The translations under genes and the position numbers were made by a program. Under the pieces are notes generated by a model that was not told the DNA's origin, made no database searches, and was given only the letters and a program-made list of their open reading frames with translations. DNA of 7,393 bases from JAFGPJ01 sp964439135 (GTDB lineage: Bacteria; Planctomycetota; Phycisphaerae; Sedimentisphaerales; Anaerobacaceae): positions 1 to 7,393 of the forward strand of contig CAYTNN010000225.1 of NCBI GenBank assembly GCA_964439135.1, read 5' to 3'. Of the stretch, positions 1 to 7,393 are shown in pieces; position 1 is the stretch's first letter, and every line of letters starts with the position of its first letter.

Positions 1-1
1 A

Positions 2-103
2 GGAACAGTTGCCGGCATCGCATTTCTTATAGGGCTTGCGGGCTTGCAGGGCAGAGATAAAAGTGCCGGTTATAAGATGGCATCTATTATTTCATACGGA
101 TGA
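2..103 (+). CDS. C-terminal end of an upstream membrane protein (partial)
   Basis: An open frame enters from the left edge and stops at TGA 101-103, giving about 33 residues. It begins with a hydrophobic stretch rich in Gly, Ala, Leu and Ile (GTVAGIAFLIGLAGLQ), followed by a polar, basic tail (GRDKSAGYKMASIISYG). This pattern resembles a last transmembrane helix with a short cytoplasmic tail. The stop lies 34 bases before the proposed OPT-1 start on the same strand, so it could be the previous gene of the same operon. The family cannot be recognised from so short a piece, and a chance open frame is possible. The stop codon overlaps the right arm of the inverted repeat at 88-107. Confidence 0.35.
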   Translation, partial: GTVAGIAFLIGLAGLQGRDKSAGYKMASIISYG

Positions 104-107
104 AATA
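88..107. promoter_or_regulatory. Perfect 8-bp inverted repeat before OPT-1 (possible operator or RNA hairpin)
   Basis: The arms TATTTCAT (88-95) and ATGAAATA (100-107) are perfect reverse complements around a 4-base centre (ACGG). As DNA this is a 20-bp dyad about 30 bases before the OPT-1 start, a usual place for a repressor site. As RNA it would be a stem with a tetraloop, but the stem is AT-rich and no T-run follows, so it is not a standard terminator. No convincing -35/-10 pair surrounds it, although TATACT at 106-111 resembles a -10 box. The dyad is seen directly. Its role is inferred. Confidence 0.4.
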
Positions 108-125
108 TACTTACTTCTGCTGAAA

Positions 126-131
126 GGGGAG
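126..131 (+). promoter_or_regulatory. Ribosome binding site that favours the GTG start of OPT-1
   Basis: GGGGAG at 126-131 is a good Shine-Dalgarno match. It lies 6 bases before GTG 138-140 and 12 bases before the in-frame ATG 144-146. The first spacing is the more usual, so GTG is preferred. The two choices differ by only two residues. Confidence 0.55.
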
Positions 132-137
132 CCAATA

Positions 138-1928
<1,791 letters not shown>

Positions 1929-1937
1929 GAAGAAAGC

Positions 1938-2480
1938 ATGATGAAAAAACTCGGATACCTGATGATTACCCTTGGCTTCCTTGCCGGTTCTCTCACGGCG
2001 GTTGTGGACAAAGAGCAAATCCGCTGGGACTATTTTGCTCTTGCCCTTATCCTCGGCGTCGCGGGCGTCGCATTTGTTCGGATCAGTGACAGGCGGGAAA
2101 GCCGGCAGGAAGGGAAACTCGCCTCCAACATGCAGTCAGTCGAAGCCAGCCTCGATCGAATTGTCAAGAACATGACCGGTCTCAACGCTGAGAAGGCATC
2201 TATCAATACTTATGATGTTCGCCACCGGATCGACGAGCTTTTTACCGACGATTTGAACACGTTTGTCGAGGCCAGGGAGAGCATCGCACACACACATAGC
2301 CTGAACGCTTACGCCGACGTGATGAGTTCTTTTGCGGCGGGGGAACGCTATCTCAACCGCGTCTGGTCGGCCTCGGCCGATGGATATATCGACGAGGTCA
2401 ATGCCTATCTCGACAAGGCCCAGGAGCAATTCGTTGAGAGCCTTGCCAAAATACGTAATCTGGCGGTCAAAGGGCCGTAA
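1938..2480 (+). CDS. Small membrane-anchored protein of unknown function, coupled to OPT-1
   Basis: I do not recognise this 180-residue protein. It has two predicted transmembrane helices (about 5-23 and 32-48) joined by a short charged link (DKEQIRWD). A basic stretch follows (SDRRESRQEGK, 50-60), so the remainder probably lies in the cytoplasm. Residues 60-180 are hydrophilic and look mostly alpha-helical, with possible short coiled-coil segments, and contain no Cys or visible catalytic motif. The Shine-Dalgarno AGGAAG (1927-1932) begins inside the TAG stop of OPT-1. The gene starts with ATG ATG, and either codon could be used. This overlap implies translational coupling to OPT-1 and suggests an accessory, stabilising or regulatory subunit for the transporter. 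That role is inferred only from position. The gene is real, judged by its composition, ribosome site and coherent protein. Confidence 0.85.
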   Translation: MMKKLGYLMITLGFLAGSLTAVVDKEQIRWDYFALALILGVAGVAFVRISDRRESRQEGKLASNMQSVEASLDRIVKNMTGLNAEKASINTYDVRHRIDELFTDDLNTFVEARESIAHTHSLNAYADVMSSFAAGERYLNRVWSASADGYIDEVNAYLDKAQEQFVESLAKIRNLAVKGP

Positions 2481-2482
2481 AA

Positions 2483-2510
2483 TTGAAACTACTATTTCCG
2501 CCGGTAAGAT
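2483..2510 (+). promoter_or_regulatory. Possible sigma70-type promoter for the kinase/glycosyltransferase pair
   Basis: TTGAAA (2483-2488, 5 of 6 matches to the -35 consensus) and TAAGAT (2505-2510, 4 of 6 to the -10) are separated by 16 bases. The site falls just after the stop of the small membrane protein and would give a leader of about 80 bases before the ROK gene. The match is modest and could be chance. It is supported mainly by the 117-base gap and by the change in base composition at this point. Confidence 0.28.
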
Positions 2511-2537
2511 GGAAGAGCCGGTAGATGAAAATGGACT

Positions 2538-2570
2538 GAGAAATCTCGAAATGAAATTTGGCGATTTCTC
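2538..2570. repeat. 8-bp inverted repeat in the leader of the ROK gene
   Basis: GAGAAATC (2538-2545) and GATTTCTC (2563-2570) are perfect reverse complements with a 17-base spacer. They lie 28 bases before the ROK start. The dyad could be an operator or a weak leader hairpin. The stem is AT-rich and no T-run follows, so it is not a standard terminator. The repeat is seen directly; no function can be assigned. Confidence 0.3.
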
Positions 2571-2597
2571 CATCAACAGAAATGAAAGGACAAAAAA

Positions 2598-3635
2598 ATG
2601 GCAGATTATATTCGCGTAATAGATATCGGCGGCGACGGTTTCCGGAGGGTTGATATTGAAAGCGGTGCCTTTGAGAAGATTAAAACAGAAGATGCTGATA
2701 TGGTCAGGGCACAGATTACGGAAAAAATAAAAGACACTGATATTCTTAAAAAGAAAAAGGAATCTATCCCCGATCTCGATTCTCTTATGCAGTTTGTCGC
2801 CGATGGCCTTGACGGTGGTAAAATCAAAGGTATTGCCTATTCTGTGGCTGGAGTGATTGAAGACCACGGATTGATAAAAAATTCACCGAATGCTCATTTT
2901 CTGGATGATATCGATTTGAAGAAAAAGACCGAAGGTCATTTGAAAAAAGCCGGGCTCAAGTCCTTCGTTTTCAACGATATGGAAACCGCAGTGACCGGTA
3001 TGGCGACTTTGCTCGGTAAGCCGCGGTATTTTATGGGCATAACCTGGAGCACCGGAATCGGGCTCAGGATTTGGAGTGACGGCAAAATTTTATCGGTTGC
3101 CGAAGGCGGTCATATGGTTCTGGAACCGTCGCCTTTTGCTCCTCTGTGCGGTTGCGGCAAAAGGGGGCATGCTGAAGCTATTATGGGCGGCGCTTCTATC
3201 GAGCGCCGGGTCGTTGCCGAGGCGAATGCTCTAGGCCTGCCGAAAGAATTTAATATTACCTTCGGCAAGGAAAAAGGCCAAATCCGCCCCGCGGTATTCC
3301 TGGATAAAGCCTATCTCGGGGAATATTCCGGCCAGGCAAAAATCTGGGCGGGAGACTTTTACGGCAGAGTCGTCCGGGGCATGGGAATATTTCTGGCTAA
3401 TATTCAAAGCCTTCTCAATTTGCCTTTGATTGCCTGGAAGGGGACTGTTGCCCGCGAGGTATTGTGGGGCAAACTTAAACTTGAATCCGAAGTCCGCGCG
3501 GTGATGAAAGAATACCTTATCGATCCTTCCTGGGCCGACAAGAAAAATCTGAGCCTGGTGGAAACTCCGGGCCCGGGTGACAGAGACGCTTTTATTGGGG
3601 CGGCCGCCGCCTTCAAGGCGATTTCCAAGGGATAA
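2598..3635 (+). CDS. ROK-family sugar kinase-like protein, divergent
   Basis: A 345-residue cytosolic protein with the ROK (repressor, ORF, kinase) fold, whose kinases phosphorylate glucose, other hexoses or N-acetylhexosamines with ATP. Visible landmarks are the phosphate loop DIGGDGFR (9-16), the catalytic-type ND pair (N126, D127), a second phosphate-loop STGIG (151-155), the sugar-binding EGGH (169-172) and a zinc site CGCGKRGHAE (184-193). The usual third Cys of CxCGxxGC is His191, a substitution I recall in some archaeal and actinobacterial ROK kinases that could still bind zinc. The C-terminal Gly-rich motif, usually GGGV, reads WKGTV near 280-284, and the region at 38-57 is Lys-rich. 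There is no N-terminal helix-turn-helix, so it is not a ROK repressor. The start is set by AAAGGA (2585-2590), 7 bases before ATG. The glycosyltransferase follows after 92 bases. The sugar is not predictable, and loss of activity cannot be excluded. Confidence 0.85.
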   Translation: MADYIRVIDIGGDGFRRVDIESGAFEKIKTEDADMVRAQITEKIKDTDILKKKKESIPDLDSLMQFVADGLDGGKIKGIAYSVAGVIEDHGLIKNSPNAHFLDDIDLKKKTEGHLKKAGLKSFVFNDMETAVTGMATLLGKPRYFMGITWSTGIGLRIWSDGKILSVAEGGHMVLEPSPFAPLCGCGKRGHAEAIMGGASIERRVVAEANALGLPKEFNITFGKEKGQIRPAVFLDKAYLGEYSGQAKIWAGDFYGRVVRGMGIFLANIQSLLNLPLIAWKGTVAREVLWGKLKLESEVRAVMKEYLIDPSWADKKNLSLVETPGPGDRDAFIGAAAAFKAISKG

Positions 3636-3714
3636 AATAACCTGAAAAATATGCCGGATACGACATGTCCCTATAGAAAATGTGCGCTTGTTCATTGGCT
3701 GAAATTAAGCCGTT

Positions 3715-3720
3715 GGGAAG
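3715..3720 (+). promoter_or_regulatory. Ribosome binding site that favours the GTG start of the glycosyltransferase
   Basis: GGGAAG at 3715-3720 lies 7 bases before GTG 3728-3730. The upstream in-frame ATG at 3680 has no Shine-Dalgarno match in the bases before it (CTATAGAAA). The 16 extra residues it would add do not resemble the N-terminus of a GT-B enzyme, which normally opens directly with the first beta strand (here KKRILYVSGSIG). Confidence 0.55.
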
Positions 3721-3727
3721 CATAGAA

Positions 3728-4930
3728 GTGGCGAAAAAGAGAATTCTATATGTAAGCGGTTCTATCGGCATGGGGCATGTCACCAGGGACCTGGCGGTTG
3801 CCGGGCAACTGCGCAAGCAGTATCCGGAGGTTGAATTATCATGGCTGGCTTCCCATCCAGCAACTATCCCGCTAAAAGAGGCCGGTGAAAAGCTCCTGCC
3901 GGAAGCCGACATGTACGCCAATGACAGCGTTACCGCTGAAAAAGCCGCCAGGGGCTTCGGGATGGACATAATGAAGTACGCCTCTAAAACACGGAGAGAG
4001 TGGATACACAATTTGAAAATATTCAGGCGGATAATCAGCAAGGGACTGTTTGATGTTGTTATCGGCGATGAGGCCTATGAAATCAGCACTGGTTTGTCGA
4101 TGAAACTTGTCCGATTAAAGGTTCCCTTTGTCATGATTTACGATTTTTTCGGGCTGGATTCTGTTAGCAGGAATCCCATCGAAAAGCTGGGAGTTTATAC
4201 GTGGAACAGGATATGGGCAAAGTCCGATCGTAAGCTTTTTTCCAACCAAAAGAATCTGGCCCTTTTTGCGGGCGAGCCGGAAGACATCCCCGATACAAAG
4301 CTTGGCTTTCTTCTTCCCAGCCGCCGGGACCATGCTGAAACATACTATAAGTTCACAGGCTACGTTTTACCTTTCGAGCCGGCAGATTATGCTGACAAGG
4401 CCGGTATTCGCAGGAGGCTGGGTTACGGCAAAGAGCCGCTGGTTGTGTGCTCCATTGGCGGGACTGCCATCGGCAGGGATCTGCTCGATCTTTGCGGACG
4501 GGCGTACCCGATTATCAAGCGGAAAGTCCCCGACCTGCGCATGGTTCTGATATGCGGCCCTCGCCTTTCAGTTGATTCTCTGGAAGTTCCGGATGGTGTT
4601 GAAGTCAAGGGATATGTCCCCGCTCTTTACGAGCATTTTGCCGCGAGCGATCTGGCCATAGTACAGGCAGGCGGCACGACGACGCTTGAATTGACCGCGC
4701 TGAGACGGCCGTTCCTCTACTTTCCCCTCGCGTATCATTGCGAACAGCAGGTTCATGTCGCAGGGCGGTTAGCAAGGCATAAGGCCGGCGTCAAAATGGT
4801 GTATTCGCAAACGACTCCCGAGATTATGGCCGAGAAGGTGATTGCCAATCTTGATAAAAATGTAGACTATCCACCGATCCCTGCACAAGGTGCTCAAAAG
4901 GCCGCCCAACTAATTTGCGAGCTTCTTTGA
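3728..4930 (+). CDS. MurG/GT28-like glycosyltransferase (GT-B fold)
   Basis: A 400-residue enzyme (from GTG 3728) with the two-domain GT-B layout of MurG and related GT28/GT1 transferases, which move a sugar from a nucleotide donor to a lipid or other acceptor at the inner face of the membrane. The N-terminal domain opens with KKRILYVSGSIGMGHVTRD (3-21), equivalent to the acceptor-side Gly loop of MurG (GGTGGH). The donor domain begins near 236 (LVVCSIGGTAIG, to 249) and carries QAGGTTTLELTA (313-324), then the HCEQQVH segment (337-343), matching the family pattern GG-x2-T-x2-E...P...Q that grips the nucleotide sugar. No transmembrane helix or signal peptide is seen. It is not a clear MurG orthologue: no cell-wall gene neighbours it and the loop reads SGSIGMGHV. 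Its partner is the upstream ROK kinase, suggesting a glycolipid or surface glycan pathway. Donor and acceptor are unknown. Confidence 0.85.
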   Translation: MAKKRILYVSGSIGMGHVTRDLAVAGQLRKQYPEVELSWLASHPATIPLKEAGEKLLPEADMYANDSVTAEKAARGFGMDIMKYASKTRREWIHNLKIFRRIISKGLFDVVIGDEAYEISTGLSMKLVRLKVPFVMIYDFFGLDSVSRNPIEKLGVYTWNRIWAKSDRKLFSNQKNLALFAGEPEDIPDTKLGFLLPSRRDHAETYYKFTGYVLPFEPADYADKAGIRRRLGYGKEPLVVCSIGGTAIGRDLLDLCGRAYPIIKRKVPDLRMVLICGPRLSVDSLEVPDGVEVKGYVPALYEHFAASDLAIVQAGGTTTLELTALRRPFLYFPLAYHCEQQVHVAGRLARHKAGVKMVYSQTTPEIMAEKVIANLDKNVDYPPIPAQGAQKAAQLICELL

Positions 4931-4933
4931 TGC

Positions 4934-4945
4934 CGGAAGCTTCCG
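4934..4945. repeat. 12-bp perfect palindrome between convergent genes
   Basis: CGGAAGCTTCCG lies 3 bases after the glycosyltransferase stop, within the 45-base gap separating it from the convergent OPT-2 stop. Both transcripts would read through it. As RNA it allows only about 4 base pairs with an AGCT loop and has no T-run on either side, so it is a poor intrinsic terminator. It may be a weak bidirectional 3'-end signal or chance. Confidence 0.25.
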
Positions 4946-4975
4946 CTTACCTGCCGATTTCTTCGCCGTGACTGC

Positions 4976-7096
4976 TTAGCTGCTGTTTATCTTGCCGCGG
5001 GCAACGCGGTAGAGCCAGTAAGCGACGGCCAGAAGCAGAATGCTGCCGCCGATCTGCCCGATGGGCGGCGTGAAAGGCAGTTCGATATTGGCTAAGGCCA
5101 GGAGCTTAACTACGATGGCATTGATGTTAAGAAACGGCAGGTCGATCTGAAACTGTTTAAGGATAATGATGGGGACCGCCAGCAGAATACCCATGAGTGC
5201 TTCCCCCGTGATAAGGCCGGATGCGAAAAGAAGTCCATTGCGGCTCGATTTTTCTATCTGTTCTTTTGCAGTCTGCTGTCGTGTGTGGAACCGCTTGGTG
5301 GCGTAATGAATCAGGCCGCCGAGGAAGATGGGCACGGCCAGCTCCAGCGGCAGATAGATTCCGATTGTGACAGCCAGAACAGGCGTGCGGAATGTGCTGC
5401 CGATGTGCTTGAGATATTCATCCAGAGCAATTACCGCTGCCGCTATACCCATCCCGATAAAGATAAAAGTCCAGGGCAAGTCGCCTTTGAAGACGCCCTG
5501 GGCGACCGACGCCATCAGGTTCGCCTGAACGGCTGAGAGCGCATCGGGCCCGGCACCGGGCTGGCCGCGAAATCCGTAAGCCTTGTAAAGCAGCATCAGC
5601 ACGGGCGCGATGACAATCGCTCCCGCAGCGGTGCCGACAAGCTGCATGACCTGCTGGCGCCAGGGGGTGGCGCCGACGATTTGGCCGGCCTTGAGGTCCT
5701 GCATGTTGTCACCGGCGATTGCTGCGGCGCAGCAGACAACGCTGCCGATTATAATGGCGGCCGCCGGCCCGTTGATATTGTCTCGGCCCATCAGGACGAC
5801 CAGCAGCAGCGCCGAGACGGTGACGGTTGCAATGGTGACACCTGAGATCGGATTGTTCGAGGAGCCGACAAGCCCGGCCATATAAGCCGCTACCGCCGAG
5901 AAGACAAAACCTGCGACCAGCATAACCGCAGCCATCGTCAGCGAGACCGTGACATCTTTGACGAAATACTGGTAGACCAGAAAGAGCGGAATAATCGAGG
6001 CGATGATGAGAATGAGCACCCACTTCATGGACATGTCTTTCTCGGTCCTTGCGATTGTTTTCTCGCCGTCGGTGACCTGCCGGTAGGCGCGCAGACCGCT
6101 GGCGATGCCGCTGAACAATGATTTTCGCATGGCGAAGATGGTCCACAAACCGCCGAGCAGCATGCCGCCGACTCCAAGGTATCGAGTCCGTTTCGACCAG
6201 ATTCGCCCGGCGTAATCCACCGCTTCGACGGCCGTTCCAAGCTGAGCATCGACGTCGGCATTATGTTTTATTGCCGCTTCGATCTGGGCCGTCGTTGTGT
6301 CCGGATCAATGTTTTCGTATGCCAGGGTGAACACGTTCCACCCATCCGGATTTTCCGTTTCACTTTCGAGCTGGTATACGGGCCATTGGTCCTGGGCGGC
6401 AATTATTGGAATGGCGGCGTACCAGTTCAGGGCGCCGCCGAGAAAAATGAGTACAGCGATGTTCAACCCGACGATGTAACCCACCGAGAGCAGGGCGGGA
6501 CTGAGGTTGGAGCCGAAATAGGCAATAGAGCCTTTGACACGGCCGGCCACCTCGACCAGCTCGGGCCAGAAGCCGACACCCTTTGCCCCAACCTTGAACA
6601 GGGCGCCGGCAATGGATGCCACGGCGATATAAACAACGCCGGAGCCACCCTGCTGGCCCGTTTCGAGCACCTCGGCGGTGGCGATTCCTTCGGGGAACTT
6701 CAAGTCACCTTCGACAATCAGAGAACGCCTGAGCGGGATTGTAAAGAGCACGCCGAGCGTCCCGCCGAATCCGGCAATAATCGTTACCCAGAAGAAGTTG
6801 AAATCTTCCCAGAAGCCCATGATGACCAGCGCCGGCAGCGTGAAAATCACACCGGCAGCCAGAGATTCTCCCGCCGAGGCCGCCGTCTGTACGATATTGT
6901 TCTCCAGGATATTGCTCTTTCGAAACATTCGTAATACGCCCATTGAGATAACCGCCGCCGGTATCGACGCTGAGACCGTCATCCCGGCAAACAATCCCAG
7001 ATAGGCGTTTGCCGCCGCTAAGATCATCGAAAGAAGTACACCCAGGATGAGTGCTTTGATTGTAATTTCAGGTAATGACGGTCCTTGTGAATTCAT
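4976..7096 (-). CDS. OPT-family oligopeptide transporter (OPT-2)
   Basis: A 706-residue polytopic inner-membrane protein of the same superfamily as OPT-1, with more typical bacterial OPT motifs. It carries PEITIKALILG (9-19), NAYLGLFAGMTVSASIPAAVIS (30-51, in two halves), SNILENNIVQTAAS (61-74), LKFPEGIATAEVLE (132-145), GSSNNPISGVT (411-421), DNMQDLKAGQIVGATPWRQQ (463-482) and ASGLITGEALMG (625-636). A hydrophilic segment at about 235-305 (acidic, with NPDGWNV and a predicted helix TTTAQIEAAIKHN) interrupts the membrane core and is much longer than its counterpart in OPT-1. The start is supported by AGGTG (7101-7105) 4 bases before ATG and by alignment with OPT-1, which begins similarly. The gene follows a probable oligopeptidase on the same strand with a 73-base gap, so peptide import is the likely role. 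A family role in metal-chelate uptake cannot be excluded. Confidence 0.95.
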   Translation of the reverse strand: MNSQGPSLPEITIKALILGVLLSMILAAANAYLGLFAGMTVSASIPAAVISMGVLRMFRKSNILENNIVQTAASAGESLAAGVIFTLPALVIMGFWEDFNFFWVTIIAGFGGTLGVLFTIPLRRSLIVEGDLKFPEGIATAEVLETGQQGGSGVVYIAVASIAGALFKVGAKGVGFWPELVEVAGRVKGSIAYFGSNLSPALLSVGYIVGLNIAVLIFLGGALNWYAAIPIIAAQDQWPVYQLESETENPDGWNVFTLAYENIDPDTTTAQIEAAIKHNADVDAQLGTAVEAVDYAGRIWSKRTRYLGVGGMLLGGLWTIFAMRKSLFSGIASGLRAYRQVTDGEKTIARTEKDMSMKWVLILIIASIIPLFLVYQYFVKDVTVSLTMAAVMLVAGFVFSAVAAYMAGLVGSSNNPISGVTIATVTVSALLLVVLMGRDNINGPAAAIIIGSVVCCAAAIAGDNMQDLKAGQIVGATPWRQQVMQLVGTAAGAIVIAPVLMLLYKAYGFRGQPGAGPDALSAVQANLMASVAQGVFKGDLPWTFIFIGMGIAAAVIALDEYLKHIGSTFRTPVLAVTIGIYLPLELAVPIFLGGLIHYATKRFHTRQQTAKEQIEKSSRNGLLFASGLITGEALMGILLAVPIIILKQFQIDLPFLNINAIVVKLLALANIELPFTPPIGQIGGSILLLAVAYWLYRVARGKINSS

Positions 7097-7099
7097 ATC

Positions 7100-7153
7100 T
7101 CACCTATCCATATAGTAAGAAAACAGCAATTTCCGAGTCAACTGCCAAGGCAT
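7100..7153 (-). CDS. Possible 17-residue leader peptide before OPT-2
   Basis: In the gap between the oligopeptidase and OPT-2 there is an ATG (7151-7153) preceded by AGAGGAG, whose AGGAG (7161-7165) sits 7 bases upstream, a better site than that of OPT-2. It encodes MPWQLTRKLLFSYYMDR and stops at TGA (7100-7102). That stop overlaps the OPT-2 Shine-Dalgarno region and is separated from the OPT-2 ATG by one GAT codon. The reading frame is the same as OPT-2, so the TGA alone splits a longer open frame. Possibilities are a leader peptide that couples or regulates OPT-2 translation, a recent nonsense change in an N-terminal extension, or chance. OPT-1 needs no such extension, which argues against it being part of the transporter. 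Confidence 0.3.
   Translation of the reverse strand: MPWQLTRKLLFSYYMDR
7112..7141 (-). promoter_or_regulatory. Weak sigma70-like promoter candidate before OPT-2
   Basis: On the minus strand TTGACT (7141-7136, 5 of 6 to the -35 box) is followed after 18 bases by TACTAT (7117-7112, 4 of 6 to the -10 box). Transcription would start only about 8 bases before the OPT-2 ATG, at the edge of its ribosome site, so this may be chance. OPT-2 could equally be transcribed from upstream of the oligopeptidase. Confidence 0.2.
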
Positions 7154-7169
7154 ACGAGAACTCCTCTTA

Positions 7170-7393
7170 TCATTTTACAAACTGGGTGACAAAGTATTTC
7201 GGCGTCAGCGGCTCGCCTGTCGCGCGTTCGATCATCTTGTTCCAGTGATAGACCGCGCCGACTTCGAAGACCTTTTTGCGTAGAAAATCTCCGACTTTAA
7301 TTTGACTGACATAACTGACGTTCTCATCAGATTTGAGCTTTAGTTCCTTGTGGACGATACGGTTATGCAATTGAGAGGCCAGCAGCTCGCCCA
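7170..7393 (-). CDS. C-terminal end of a probable zinc oligopeptidase (M2/M3/M32-like), partial
   Basis: The frame runs in from the right edge of the window and ends at TGA 7170-7172, giving about 74 residues. It reads GELLASQLHNRIV, then a charged stretch, then VGDFLRKKVFEVGAVYHWNK and MIERATGEPLTPKYFVTQFVK. The ending (a helix with GxFL, W-x2-MI, ATGExLTPxYFV) resembles the C-termini of HEXXH zinc oligopeptidases and carboxypeptidases of the M2, M3 and M32 clans. GELLASQ matches the helix following the active-site region in such enzymes. The catalytic HEXXH lies outside the window, so the family cannot be settled. It is upstream of OPT-2 on the same strand with a 73-base gap, probably one operon. 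It would then digest imported peptides or trim peptides before uptake, depending on whether its unseen N-terminus has a signal peptide. Confidence 0.7.
   Translation of the reverse strand, partial: GELLASQLHNRIVHKELKLKSDENVSYVSQIKVGDFLRKKVFEVGAVYHWNKMIERATGEPLTPKYFVTQFVK

Noticed and set aside
36..137. N-terminal extension of OPT-1 to TTG 36
   Set aside because: The extra residues are not OPT-like, overlap the likely end of the previous gene, and a better ribosome site serves GTG 138.
2509..2619. Small frame encoding about 36 residues in the gap before the ROK gene
   Set aside because: It has no ribosome site, overlaps the ROK start by 22 bases, and the gap already holds a promoter candidate and an inverted repeat.
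2136..2867. 243-codon open frame on the minus strand across the small membrane protein and the ROK start
   Set aside because: It overlaps two well-supported plus-strand genes and the gap between them, its product resembles no family I recognise, and it is best explained as a shadow of the coding sequence opposite.
3636..3727. Separate promoter for the glycosyltransferase
   Set aside because: TTGGCT at 3695-3700 pairs only with AAGCAT at the ribosome site (3 of 6), and TATAGA at 3672-3677 has no -35 partner.
4931..4975. Intrinsic terminator between the convergent genes
   Set aside because: The palindrome gives only about 4 base pairs with a loop and has no T-run, so it was listed as a palindrome rather than a terminator.
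6263..6934. 223-codon open frame on the plus strand inside OPT-2
   Set aside because: It is fully antisense to a strongly supported OPT gene, and its product has no recognisable motif.

Overview
The window shows compact bacterial DNA with short intergenic gaps, Shine-Dalgarno sites, two GTG starts and operon-like spacing. The sequence alone does not fix the phylum. The mix of OPT transporters, a ROK-fold kinase and a MurG-like glycosyltransferase would fit an uncultivated Planctomycetota- or Zixibacteria-type genome, but that is a guess. No tRNA, rRNA, CRISPR array, insertion sequence or phage gene is visible, and no gap between genes exceeds about 140 bases.

Layout. Bases 1-103 look like the 3' end of an upstream plus-strand membrane-protein gene. 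An AT-rich inverted repeat (88-107) follows, then an OPT-family transporter (OPT-1, 138-1928). Nine bases later comes a small two-helix membrane protein of unknown function (1938-2480). After a 117-base gap with a weak promoter candidate and an inverted repeat lie a divergent ROK-family sugar kinase (2598-3635) and a MurG/GT28-like glycosyltransferase (3728-4930). The start of the kinase gene is clearly more AT-rich than OPT-1. Convergent to these, on the minus strand, is a second and longer OPT transporter (OPT-2, 4976-7096). Upstream of it on the same strand is the C-terminal end of a probable zinc oligopeptidase (7170-7393, cut by the window edge).

How the genes may work together. Both flanks point to peptide (or metal-chelate) uptake. 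OPT-2 probably forms an operon with the oligopeptidase, which suggests import and hydrolysis of small peptides. OPT-1 is probably translationally coupled to the small membrane protein, a candidate accessory subunit. The central kinase/glycosyltransferase pair suggests activation and transfer of a sugar for a surface or envelope glycoconjugate, and may be an independent unit sitting between the two transporter loci.

The least explained items are the small membrane protein next to OPT-1, the altered nucleotide and zinc motifs of the ROK protein, the dyad before OPT-1, and a 17-codon reading frame with a strong ribosome binding site, in frame with OPT-2 and separated from it by one TGA. I see no clear evidence of a wholly new multi-gene system.
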